Shown here one piece after another: positions 26,194-33,913 of a stretch of DNA of 64,000 nucleotides. Numbering within the stretch: position 1 is the stretch's first letter; every line of letters begins with the position of its first letter. The position numbers were made by a program, and so were the translations under genes. The DNA lies in NCBI RefSeq assembly GCF_013032445.1, contig NZ_WQCA01000009.1, positions 62,001-126,000 of the forward strand, written 5' to 3'. A model generated the notes under the pieces. That model worked only from the letters and a program-made list of their open reading frames with translations. It searched no databases and was not told the DNA's origin. The stretch comes from Ruegeria arenilitoris. GTDB lineage: Bacteria; Pseudomonadota; Alphaproteobacteria; Rhodobacterales; Rhodobacteraceae.

Positions 26194-27133
26194 GGCTAAA
26201 TCCTATGGTGTTGACCGCAGCACTAACGGTCTTGGGAAAGGGTTGCAATTGGCCACGGAATTGAATGTCTCGGACTACATCATCGCCCCCGACCCCGGCG
26301 CGGCCCGCCTGACCCGTGCGGTTGAAGGCGTGGACCAGAATGGCGAGGTCAGCCAGATCTCGGTGGTTGAGGAGCGCCCGCTGACAATTTTCCTCAATTC
26401 GCAGGAAATCGTGACGGCGATGACCATCGGCGATTACCCGGAATATCTGGCGCTGGGGTTTCTGCGCAATCAGGGCATGTTGTTGGCCGATGATGAAATC
26501 ACCCGTGTCGATTACGACGACGATCTGGAAACCGTCATCGTCCGCACGGCGCGGGAAACCTCATACGAGGACAAGCTCAAGAAAAAGACCCGCACCAGTG
26601 GCTGCGCGGTCGGCACGGTGTTCGGCGACATGATGGAGGGGCTCGAGGACGTGCGCCTACCGCAGGTTCAGGTGCGCACCTCGTGGCTTTACGATCTGGC
26701 CGCCAAGATCAACCGGACCCCGTCGCTGTACCTTGAGGCCGGGGCGATCCACGGCACGGTTCTATGTCGCGAAAACCGCCCGCTGGTCTATATGGAGGAC
26801 GTGGGCCGCCACAACGCGGTCGACAAGATCGCGGGCTGGATGCTGTCCAAGGGTGAGGCAGCAGAGGACAAGATCCTCTACACCACCGGCCGTCTGACAT
26901 CCGAGATGGTGATCAAGACGGCGATGATGGGCATCCCGGTACTGGCGTCCCGTTCGGGTTTCACCGCCTGGGGCGTCGAGATCGCGCGCGAGGTCGGCCT
27001 GACCCTGATCGGTCGCATGCGCGGGCAACGGTTCGTGTGCCTGTCCGGTGAGGACCGCCTGCTGCGCGACGTGGACCCGGCAACTGTGGCGGTTGAGGAC
27101 AAGAAGCACAGAAGAAAAAGTTCCAAGGCTTGA
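26192..27133 (+). CDS. fdhD: Formate dehydrogenase accessory sulfurtransferase FdhD
   Basis: 313 residues from the ATG at 26192; a TTG six codons earlier is an alternative. FdhD passes sulfur from a desulfurase to the molybdenum cofactor of formate dehydrogenase. Visible are ERPLTIFLNSQEIVTAMTIG, the cysteine motif KTRTSGCAVGTVFG near residue 138 and YMEDVGRHNAVDKIAGWML. The C-terminus is basic (EDKKHRRKSSKA). The cysteine motif has one Cys (TSGCAVG) rather than the Cys-x-x-Cys of E. coli. mobA, mobB and moeA follow one gene later. Confidence 0.93.
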   Translation: MAKSYGVDRSTNGLGKGLQLATELNVSDYIIAPDPGAARLTRAVEGVDQNGEVSQISVVEERPLTIFLNSQEIVTAMTIGDYPEYLALGFLRNQGMLLADDEITRVDYDDDLETVIVRTARETSYEDKLKKKTRTSGCAVGTVFGDMMEGLEDVRLPQVQVRTSWLYDLAAKINRTPSLYLEAGAIHGTVLCRENRPLVYMEDVGRHNAVDKIAGWMLSKGEAAEDKILYTTGRLTSEMVIKTAMMGIPVLASRSGFTAWGVEIAREVGLTLIGRMRGQRFVCLSGEDRLLRDVDPATVAVEDKKHRRKSSKA

Positions 27134-27242
27134 TCTTCGCCGTTGCTGGTCGATCTCAAAAAGGTCTGCGAATTCTGATGGATGTATTCTAGTGTAGAAC
27201 GCATAGACGTGAAGTTTGAGACAACAGTCGCCTGAGAGTGGG

Positions 27243-28196
27243 ATGGAACTGATCAACCTCATTGCGCCGGTCTTTGCGGTGATCCTTACCGGATATGTGT
27301 TCTCGTGGACGAAGCTCCTGAGTGAGGACACATCTAGCGCGCTTGTCCAATTCGCGGTCTATGTCCTGATCCCCGCCATAATGTTTTACCTGATTGGACA
27401 AGAGAAGTTTGAAAACCTTCTGAACTACGGCTTTTACCTCTCTTACGGCGGAACACTGTTGCTTCTATTTGCCGTTCTGTTCGTTTGCCTGAAAACCGCG
27501 CTGAAGCTTCAGGTCGGTTCGGCAACAGTAGCGGCCTTCGCGGCCGTCGCGTCGAATACAGCACTGGTTGCTTTGCCTGTCCTCCACGCGATTTTCGGCT
27601 CTAAGGGGGCTTTGCCTGCGGTACTCGCCAATCTCGTCGTCGCTATTTTACTTTTGGTGATGACCACCGTTCTCGAAAGCTCGGCAGGACAAAAAGCAAA
27701 TGCAAAGACTCCGATTTATAGAATCCTCCTGAACGTCCTCAAAAACCCGATTATCGCGGCAACCCTGTTGGGCGTTGCCTATTCCTTTACCGGTATTGGA
27801 TTTTCAGATGCAGTGTCGGACTATCTGGAACTGCTTAGCCAAGCACTGGCCGCCGTAGCGCTGTTTGCGATTGGGTTTACGACCAGTGTACGAACAATTG
27901 TTCAGACTGGGCCGATGATACTGTCGTTGACACTCGTGAAATTGATGATTGCGCCCGGACTAGTGTTACTCGCGGCACATATCATCGGGCTTGATCCGCT
28001 TTGGACAATTGCTGCGACTATTTCTTCTGCTGTTCCCACGGCCAAGAACGTATTTCTCCTGGCCAAGCACTACGATCAGGAACCTCAACTTGCGGCTCAT
28101 ATCGTGTCGGCGACGTCTTTACTGTCCGTCGGTACGTTGATCATGTGGCTGTTTGTCCTGCACCATCTGTACCCAATCGCATTCCAATTGAATTGA
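27243..28196 (+). CDS. Auxin-efflux-carrier (AEC) family transporter
   Basis: 317 residues with about ten membrane helices, starting MELINLIAPVFAVILTGYVF. The family pattern is seen in ALVQFAVYVLIPAIMFYLIG and, near the middle, LLNVLKNPIIAATLLGVAYS (N-P motif). AEC proteins export organic anions such as malate; the substrate here is unknown. Three sampled 60-base lines inside the gene average about 47% GC against about 65% in a neighbouring mobA line. The gene breaks the fdhD-mobAB-moeA run, so it may be a later insertion. GAGAGTGGG precedes the ATG. Confidence 0.9.
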   Translation: MELINLIAPVFAVILTGYVFSWTKLLSEDTSSALVQFAVYVLIPAIMFYLIGQEKFENLLNYGFYLSYGGTLLLLFAVLFVCLKTALKLQVGSATVAAFAAVASNTALVALPVLHAIFGSKGALPAVLANLVVAILLLVMTTVLESSAGQKANAKTPIYRILLNVLKNPIIAATLLGVAYSFTGIGFSDAVSDYLELLSQALAAVALFAIGFTTSVRTIVQTGPMILSLTLVKLMIAPGLVLLAAHIIGLDPLWTIAATISSAVPTAKNVFLLAKHYDQEPQLAAHIVSATSLLSVGTLIMWLFVLHHLYPIAFQLN

Positions 28197-28255
28197 GTTC
28201 GATCTAAAAAGTTGCGAATGACTGATCACCCAATTGCAGGATATCAGGTTTGGCT

Positions 28256-28900
28256 ATGTGTACTCCCTTCGGTGTGATCCTTGCAGGTGGTCTCGCCACT
28301 CGTATGGGCGGTGGCGACAAGGGCCTGTTGCAGATCGGCGGGCAGAGCCTGCTGTCCCATGTCATTGACCGCCTTGCGCCGCAGGTGGCGGGCCTTGCGC
28401 TGAACGCCAATGGTGATCCCGAGCGGTTCGCTGACCTGAACCTGCCCATTCTGCCTGACACGATCGAAGGGTTCGCAGGCCCTCTGGCCGGTGTTCTGGC
28501 GGGGCTGGATTGGGCGGCAGAGCAAGGCGCAGACCATATCGTCACTGCCGCCGCCGACACGCCGTTCTTCCCGCGTGATCTGGTGGCGCGCCTGACGCAG
28601 GCCGCTGAGGGGCAGGCGCATCCGCTTGTGTTGGCGACCACGCCGCGTACCGGGGATGAAATGCTGAAATCCGGCGGCGGAAAACGCATCAACCGGCACC
28701 CGACCTTTGGCCTCTGGCCCGTAGCGCTGCGCCACGATCTACGCGATGCGCTGAACGATGGGCTGCGCAAGGTTGTGCTGTGGACAGATAAACATGACGG
28801 GCGCGAGGCTCTGTTCGGCACCGAGCCGTTCGATCCCTTCTTTAACGTCAACACGCCCGACGACCTGGCGCGGGCGGAAAAGCTGTTGGAGCAGGCATGA
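28256..28900 (+). CDS. mobA: Molybdenum cofactor guanylyltransferase MobA
   Basis: 214 residues. It adds GMP to molybdopterin to make the MGD cofactor used by formate dehydrogenases and DMSO-reductase-type enzymes. The nucleotide-binding motif GVILAGGLATRMGGGDKGLL is at the N-terminus, with AADTPFFPRDLV (metal-binding aspartate) and FFNVNTPDDLARAEKLL later. The ATG at 28256 is preferred over a TTG six bases earlier. Its end overlaps mobB (ATGA). Confidence 0.93.
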   Translation: MCTPFGVILAGGLATRMGGGDKGLLQIGGQSLLSHVIDRLAPQVAGLALNANGDPERFADLNLPILPDTIEGFAGPLAGVLAGLDWAAEQGADHIVTAAADTPFFPRDLVARLTQAAEGQAHPLVLATTPRTGDEMLKSGGGKRINRHPTFGLWPVALRHDLRDALNDGLRKVVLWTDKHDGREALFGTEPFDPFFNVNTPDDLARAEKLLEQA

Positions 28901-29388
28901 GGGTCTACGGCGTCACCGGCTGGAAAAACGCGGGCAAAACCGGGCTGATGGAGCGGTTGGTTACCGAGATCACCGGGCGCGGTTTCACCGTTTCGACGGT
29001 CAAACACGCCCATCACAGCGTTGATGTCGATCAGCCGGGGACCGACAGTTATCGCCATCGCATTGCGGGCGCGTCCGAGGTGCTGCTGGCCTCGCGTCAG
29101 CGTATCGCCCTCATGCAGGAACTGCGCAGTGCGCCCGAGCCGTCTCTGGCTGACCTGTTGGCGCGCCTGTCGCCGGTTGATCTGGTGTTGATCGAGGGAT
29201 TCAAGCGCGAAGCCCATCCCAAGGTCGAGGCGTTTCGGGCCGAAGCCAAGAACCCGTTGATGGTGCCCGAGAACGCAACCATCCGCGCCGTGGCTAGCGA
29301 TACGCCGCTGGCTGTGGATTGCCCTGTTTTCGATCTGGATGACACCGCTGCCATTGCGGATTTCATCCTGCAGGAGGTCGGACTATGA
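28897..29388 (+). CDS. mobB: Molybdopterin-guanine dinucleotide biosynthesis protein MobB
   Basis: 163 residues, P-loop GTPase-like. Walker A is GWKNAGKTGLMERLV at residue 7; VKHAHHSVDVDQPGTDSYRH and LVLIEGFKREAHPKVEAF are family marks. MobB assists MobA in the last cofactor step, although many bacteria do without it. It overlaps mobA at its start and moeA at its stop, both by four bases. Confidence 0.93.
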   Translation: MRVYGVTGWKNAGKTGLMERLVTEITGRGFTVSTVKHAHHSVDVDQPGTDSYRHRIAGASEVLLASRQRIALMQELRSAPEPSLADLLARLSPVDLVLIEGFKREAHPKVEAFRAEAKNPLMVPENATIRAVASDTPLAVDCPVFDLDDTAAIADFILQEVGL

Positions 29389-30650
29389 CCAAGCCAAACA
29401 TCGCTCCACCGCCCCTGCGCAACGATTGTTTTGCGCTGCCCGCCGGGGTGAACTGGACGCCGGTGGATGACGCGCTGGCCCTGCTGCGCCAGCGGTTGAC
29501 GGTGGTAAAGGGCGCCGAAACCCTGCGGTTGGAACAGGCAACCGGGCGCATTCTGGCCGAGGACGTGATCTCCAAACGCTCCAACCCGCCGCTGCCGAAT
29601 ACGGCGGTGGATGGTTATGGCTTTGCCGGTGCCGCGCCCGAGGGTCCGCAGGTGATGCCCCTACATCCGGGGCGGGCGGCAGCCGGCATTCCTTTCGACG
29701 GCACGGTGCCCGACGGCCATGCGCTGCGCGTACTGACCGGTGCGGCCCTGCCTGCGGGCGTGGATACCGTTATTCTTGAAGAAGACGTCACCGTTCAGGA
29801 GGATCACATCGCCTTCCACGGCCCCCTGAAACAAGGCGCCAACACACGCCGCGCCGGTGAGGATGTGGCCGAGGGCGATCCGGTTTTGCCCGCCAGACGC
29901 AGGTTGACACCTGCCGATCTGGCCTTGTTGTCCGCGACGGGCCTTGCCGAAGTGCCTGTTCGCCAGACGCTGCGCGTGGCCGTTTTGTCCACCGGGGACG
30001 AATTGGTTGAACCCGGAGAGCCCGCCGGTCCGGGCCAGATCTTCGACGCCAACCGCCCGATGCTGCTGTCGCTGATCGCCCGTATGGGGTTTCAGCCGGT
30101 GGATATGGGGCGTGTTGAAGACAACCGGGACGCCCTGCGCGCCCGCCTGAACCGGGCGGCAGAACAGGCGGATGTGATCTTGACCAGCGGCGGCGCGTCA
30201 GCAGGGGACGAAGATCACGTCTCGGCCCTGTTGCGGCAGGCGGGCGCAATGCAGGAATGGCGGATCGCGCTGAAGCCCGGGCGGCCCTTGGCGTTGGGAA
30301 TGTGGGACGGAACGCCGGTCTTTGGCCTGCCGGGCAATCCGGTGGCGGCCATGGTCTGCACGTTGATCTTTACCCGCCCCGCCTTGGGTCTGATGGCGGG
30401 TGAGGGCTGGCAAGCCCCGCAAGGTTTTGACCTGCCCGCAGCGTTCGAGAAACGCAAGAAACCGGGCCGCCGTGAATATCTGCGCGCCCGCGTCCGCGAT
30501 GGCAGGGCCGAGGTGTTTGCCTCGGAAGGGTCAGGCCGGATCAGCGGGCTCAGCTGGGCCGAGGGGCTGGTCGAGATCGAAGACGGTGCGCGCCATATCA
30601 AACCGGGCGATATGGTCCGGTTTATTCCCTACGGCAGCTTTGGGTTGTGA
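29385..30650 (+). CDS. moeA: Molybdopterin molybdotransferase MoeA
   Basis: 421 residues. It inserts molybdate into adenylylated molybdopterin. Visible motifs are PPLPNTAVDGYGFAG near residue 66, VLSTGDELVEPGEPAGPGQ, FDANRPMLLSLI and ILTSGGASAGDEDHVS in the MPT-binding domain, and ALKPGRPLALGMWDGTPVFG followed by LPGNPVAAMV. The C-terminal domain is complete. It belongs to the mobA-mobB-moeA-GNAT run of overlapping genes. Confidence 0.95.
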   Translation: MTKPNIAPPPLRNDCFALPAGVNWTPVDDALALLRQRLTVVKGAETLRLEQATGRILAEDVISKRSNPPLPNTAVDGYGFAGAAPEGPQVMPLHPGRAAAGIPFDGTVPDGHALRVLTGAALPAGVDTVILEEDVTVQEDHIAFHGPLKQGANTRRAGEDVAEGDPVLPARRRLTPADLALLSATGLAEVPVRQTLRVAVLSTGDELVEPGEPAGPGQIFDANRPMLLSLIARMGFQPVDMGRVEDNRDALRARLNRAAEQADVILTSGGASAGDEDHVSALLRQAGAMQEWRIALKPGRPLALGMWDGTPVFGLPGNPVAAMVCTLIFTRPALGLMAGEGWQAPQGFDLPAAFEKRKKPGRREYLRARVRDGRAEVFASEGSGRISGLSWAEGLVEIEDGARHIKPGDMVRFIPYGSFGL

Positions 30651-31240
30651 CTGTCAGGATCGAACAGGGGTTTTCCGTGGCGGAACGGCCGAAAGCCGCA
30701 GCCCTATTCTGGCAGGCTTTTGCAGCCAAGTTGCACAGGGTCATGGGGCCGGACAAAAAGGGTCTGGCCTTCATTGAACACGCCATAAACCCGAAATTTG
30801 CCTTGGTCGCACGTGATAATTCCAACCAAATGCTGGGGCTGGCAGGTTTCAAGACAAAGGACGGCGGGCTGGTTGAGGGCAGCCTGTCCGATATGGCGAA
30901 AGTCTATGGCTGGTTTGGTGGCACATGGCGCGGTCTGGTGCTGAGCGTACTAGAGCGGGACCTGCAACCCGGCGTGTTTCAGATGGACGGTATTTTTGTT
31001 GCGGCAGAGGCACGCGGGCAGGGTGTCGGAACCGCGCTGCTGTCCGCGATCAAGGATGAGGCCCGAAAATCGGGTATGTCAGAGGTGCAGTTGGACGTGA
31101 TTGATACAAACCCACGCGCACAGGCCCTGTACGAACGCGAGGGTTTCAAAGTCCTCAGCAAGGAAGAGACCGGACCGTTTCAGTATCTGTTCGGATTCAG
31201 CAGCGCCACACGAATGAGCTGGGCTGTTACCGGGCCTTAA
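30647..31240 (+). CDS. GNAT family N-acetyltransferase
   Basis: 197 residues from a GTG that overlaps the moeA stop (GTGA). The acetyl-CoA motif is in FVAAEARGQGVGTALLSAIK (RGQGVG), then LDVIDTNPRAQALYEREGFK, a classic GNAT end. The N-terminal ~110 residues are less typical. The substrate is unknown. It may modify a protein or small molecule, with no visible tie to cofactor synthesis apart from the overlap. Converges on the 330-residue gene with a 4-base overlap. Confidence 0.87.
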   Translation: MTVRIEQGFSVAERPKAAALFWQAFAAKLHRVMGPDKKGLAFIEHAINPKFALVARDNSNQMLGLAGFKTKDGGLVEGSLSDMAKVYGWFGGTWRGLVLSVLERDLQPGVFQMDGIFVAAEARGQGVGTALLSAIKDEARKSGMSEVQLDVIDTNPRAQALYEREGFKVLSKEETGPFQYLFGFSSATRMSWAVTGP

Positions 31241-32229
31241 TCAAAGGTCCCGGCCACGCGCCCCAGCAGCATGAAGGCTCGCGCCGTGCGGGTTTCGCCG
31301 AGGGCGGTCAGGTCGGCATCGCTGGCCTCGGGCTCGAAGGCCACGATCATGTGGTCGAAACGGCGCAGGAAATGATGCGCTGCATCGCGAAAGATCGGGT
31401 CCTGTTTCATCCGTGCCGCCGTCAGCGCCAGCGAGGACCGGTCGCGGATGCCGCCCAATGCCGCCACCGAACGCCCACGCGCGCCTTGTGCGAACTGCCG
31501 CCAAACCTCGGGTCGGGCCATGTCGGGGCGTAGGTCATCCATATAGATGCCTTCCTGACTGAGCAGGGTCAGCACATCCTGCGAGGCTTGTACCAACTGC
31601 GCGGTCTTGCGGTCCTTGAGTGCCACACGTAGGGCATTGAACCCTTCGGTGTCGTCTTGCGTTTCGGGGAAATTCAACGCGCGGATGAAGATATCAGTGC
31701 TAAGCGGCGGTGCAATGTCTTCGGCCTGTGTGCCCAACTCCAGCGTTGTCTGATCGCCGGTGCCGTTTGGTGCCGCCGTGCGTGCAGGTTCTGTGCGTTT
31801 GGTCGAAAACGTCGCCAGCGCGCTTTCGGTCTTTTTGGCGGCTTCGGCGATTTCATCCAGCTTTTTGCTGACAGTCGGTTCGTACGTGCTGGCCGCGCGC
31901 TGTTGCTGAATGACATAGGCCTGCCGGATCGCGTCGATCGCGGTCTGCAGACGTTCGCTTTCCTCGCGCATCACCCGGCTGGCGCGCATCGCAGTCGCGG
32001 CAACCCATAACATTGCCACCGGCATGAACACCGCCAGCAGAGTCACTACGAATCCACTGCCCTGCACCTTGCCGGGCAGCACCAGAAACACCACGGACAC
32101 CACCAGCCAGATCACGCTGAGGACGATGGCCGCAATTTCGATCTCGGTCACTGCCGGACGCGAGGGCTTGTCGTAGATGCCCAGCGAGGTCGGTCGCTCG
32201 GGTTCCTGCTCAGGCGTGGGCTCGGACAT
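31237..32229 (-). CDS. Unknown two-helix inner-membrane protein
   Basis: 330 residues. After a proline/glutamate-rich start come two close helices (IEIAAIVLSVIWLVVSVVFL and FVVTLLAVFMPVAMLWVAAT). A predicted coiled coil (about residues 80-145, RASRVMREESERLQTAIDAI) follows, then a Thr/Glu-rich linker and a helical C-terminal domain (residues 180-330) with AQLVQASQDVLTLLSQEGIY. It has no enzymatic motif. I do not recognise a named family; such proteins are common in this group of bacteria. It lies just downstream of greA on the same strand, 13 bases away. Confidence 0.75.
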   Translation of the reverse strand: MSEPTPEQEPERPTSLGIYDKPSRPAVTEIEIAAIVLSVIWLVVSVVFLVLPGKVQGSGFVVTLLAVFMPVAMLWVAATAMRASRVMREESERLQTAIDAIRQAYVIQQQRAASTYEPTVSKKLDEIAEAAKKTESALATFSTKRTEPARTAAPNGTGDQTTLELGTQAEDIAPPLSTDIFIRALNFPETQDDTEGFNALRVALKDRKTAQLVQASQDVLTLLSQEGIYMDDLRPDMARPEVWRQFAQGARGRSVAALGGIRDRSSLALTAARMKQDPIFRDAAHHFLRRFDHMIVAFEPEASDADLTALGETRTARAFMLLGRVAGTFD

Positions 32230-32242
32230 GGGGACGCTCCGG

Positions 32243-32713
32243 TCAGGCGTACTCGATACTCAGCACTTCGTAAGATCGCACGCCACCGGGGGTGCGCACT
32301 TCGACACTGTCGCCTTCGTCCTTACCGATCAGGGCGCGGGCGATGGGCGATTTGATGTTTAGCAGGCCGTTTTCGATGTTGGCTTCATACTCACCCACGA
32401 TCTTCCAGGTCTTTTCTTCGTCGGTGTCCTCATCGACCAGAGTGACCTTGGCGCCGAACTTGATCGCGCCCGACAGCTTGGCAGGGTCGATCACATCGGC
32501 CAGCGACAGGATGCTTTCCAGCTCCTTGATGCGGCCTTCAATGAAGCCCTGTTTTTCGCGCGCCGAATGGTATTCGGCGTTTTCCTTCAGGTCGCCGAGT
32601 TCGCGCGCTGTGGCGATGGCCTCGATGATCGCCGGGCGCTCAACGGATTTCAGGTTTTTCAGCTCTGCCTCGAGCGCGGCATTGCCCGCAGGCGTCATGG
32701 GAATCTTTTCCAT
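32243..32713 (-). CDS. greA: Transcription elongation factor GreA
   Basis: 156 residues from the ATG at 32713 ([20 protein letters not shown]). GreA rescues backtracked RNA polymerase by stimulating transcript cleavage. The coiled-coil tip carries [20 protein letters not shown] with the conserved acidic residues. The C-terminal FKBP-like domain has [20 protein letters not shown] and [18 protein letters not shown]. The 41 extra upstream codons of the longest frame have no GreA character and are left out. Confidence 0.95.
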   Translation of the reverse strand: MEKIPMTPAGNAALEAELKNLKSVERPAIIEAIATARELGDLKENAEYHSAREKQGFIEGRIKELESILSLADVIDPAKLSGAIKFGAKVTLVDEDTDEEKTWKIVGEYEANIENGLLNIKSPIARALIGKDEGDSVEVRTPGGVRSYEVLSIEYA

Positions 32714-32853
32714 ACTCTTGTCGTCCACGCATAAAGTGATGCGCCCCGCCGCATGGAACCAGCGTCGGGGCGATTTGATGGGTTGGCAAATACCTGACCC
32801 AAATGAGGCGTGAATTGCAAGAGGGCATGGCCCCACAACGGGCGGATTACGGC

Positions 32854-33234
32854 CTAGGCGTAGCTAATCACCTCGAATTCGATGCCATTGTCATCGTCGA
32901 AGTAGAACCGTTTGCCCGGTTCGTAATCGGCATGGGATTTCGGGGTGAAACCTGCGTCGATCACTTTCTGCTCGGTGGCGTCGATGTCTTCGACCAGCAC
33001 GCCCACATGGTTCAGGCCTCCAACGATGTCATAGCTGCTTTCACCTGAGGGTTTTGGATCGCTGGGTGCATACAGCGCCAGGTAGGTATGTGTGCTGCCC
33101 ACGTGTACCGTGTACCCGCCCGCGATGGCCGGGCCTTCCCAGCGGGTTTTCCAGCCAAACACCTTGTGCATCCACGCGGCCGAGGCCTGCGGGTCGCGGA
33201 CGGTGAAGTTGGTGTGTTCAAGCGTCGCCATCAT
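32854..33234 (-). CDS. VOC-fold protein, probably SoxR-controlled
   Basis: 126 residues, a vicinal-oxygen-chelate (glyoxalase/bleomycin-resistance) protein. Visible are [20 protein letters not shown] at the start, [20 protein letters not shown] in the middle and [16 protein letters not shown] at the end, giving the usual metal-binding His/Glu pattern. The substrate is unknown. AGGAG lies 5 bases before the ATG. Its promoter carries an operator of MerR type next to the divergent soxR gene, so it probably responds to redox-active compounds. Confidence 0.88.
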   Translation of the reverse strand: MMATLEHTNFTVRDPQASAAWMHKVFGWKTRWEGPAIAGGYTVHVGSTHTYLALYAPSDPKPSGESSYDIVGGLNHVGVLVEDIDATEQKVIDAGFTPKSHADYEPGKRFYFDDDNGIEFEVISYA

Positions 33235-33270
33235 GGGATCTCCTTTGTGAATTTAGGCTTGTCCCGACTC

Positions 33271-33301
33271 ACCGTAATTTCTAAACCTAACTTTAGGTCA
33301 A
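33271..33301 (-). promoter_or_regulatory. SoxR-type operator in a 19-bp spacer promoter (VOC gene)
   Basis: On the minus strand, TTGACC (33296-33301) and TACGGT (33271-33276) are separated by exactly 19 bases, the long spacer typical of MerR-family targets. The palindrome ACCTAA-CT-TTAGGT (33285-33298) lies in the spacer and overlaps the -35. SoxR bound there would untwist the DNA to activate the promoter. The start codon of the VOC gene is about 35 bases past the -10. Confidence 0.6.
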
Positions 33302-33321
33302 GAAATTCTTTTGAGGTCAAA

Positions 33322-33777
33322 ATGGCGGTTTCCGAAGGGCTGGCGATTGGTGCCTTGGCGCAGCGTACCGGGTTGGCGGTTTCGGCCATCCGGTATTACG
33401 AGGCGCAGGGACTGATCGCGCCCTGGCGCAATGCAGGCGGGCAGCGGCGCTATCAGCGTGCCGATATCCGGCGGCTGAGCTTTGTCATGATCGCCCAGCA
33501 ATTCGGCCTGACCCTGCCCGAGATTCGCGAGGTGCTGTCGGGCCTGCCCGGAAATCGCACGCCGACACCGAAGGATTGGCAAAAGATCAGCGTCGGTCTG
33601 CGGTCTCATTTGGATCAGCGAATCGATACCCTGATGCGGCTGCGCGACAATCTGGACGGCTGCATTGGGTGCGGTTGCCTGAGCCTGCCGAAATGCGCCC
33701 TTTACAACCCCGACGACCGCGCCAAATCCCATGGTAGCGGTCCCAGATACCTGATGGGGGACGCCCCAGAGGCATAA
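33322..33777 (+). CDS. soxR: Redox-sensitive activator SoxR
   Basis: 151 residues of the MerR family. The winged-helix N-terminus is LAIGALAQRTGLAVSAIRYY. The C-terminal region has the 2Fe-2S ligands in GCIGCGCLSLPKCALYN (four cysteines, CxxCxCx5C), the mark of SoxR. It senses redox-cycling compounds by oxidation of the cluster. The ATG at 33322 follows TTGAGGT. It is divergent from the VOC gene; no soxS-like gene is nearby, so targets are probably controlled directly. Confidence 0.94.
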   Translation: MAVSEGLAIGALAQRTGLAVSAIRYYEAQGLIAPWRNAGGQRRYQRADIRRLSFVMIAQQFGLTLPEIREVLSGLPGNRTPTPKDWQKISVGLRSHLDQRIDTLMRLRDNLDGCIGCGCLSLPKCALYNPDDRAKSHGSGPRYLMGDAPEA

Positions 33778-33783
33778 CTGCCG

Positions 33784-33796
33784 CATTGCAGCAATG
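33784..33796. promoter_or_regulatory. Palindrome upstream of the ETF-QO gene
   Basis: CATTGC-A-GCAATG (33784-33796) is a perfect palindrome with one central base, 118 bases before the ETF-QO start and just past the soxR stop. It resembles the TTGC-spacer-GCAA seen before phbB (43390-43400). The protein that binds it is unknown. The rest of the 136-base gap has only a possible promoter, TTGACC then TAATCA 18 bases later, at 33813-33842. Confidence 0.3.
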
Positions 33797-33913
33797 TTAC
33801 GCCGTGTTTTGATTGACCAAGGTCTTTCAGACCATGTAATCAGCCGTGAAACAATATTGCGCAGACCACGCAGTGAAAGCGCCAATTCGGAAAAGTTAGC
33901 TAAGGAGCCCGCG

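Noticed and set aside
27174..27196. Small palindrome TTCTA-GTG-TAGAA upstream of the AEC transporter
   Set aside because: Arms of only five bases are expected by chance, and no promoter fits around it.
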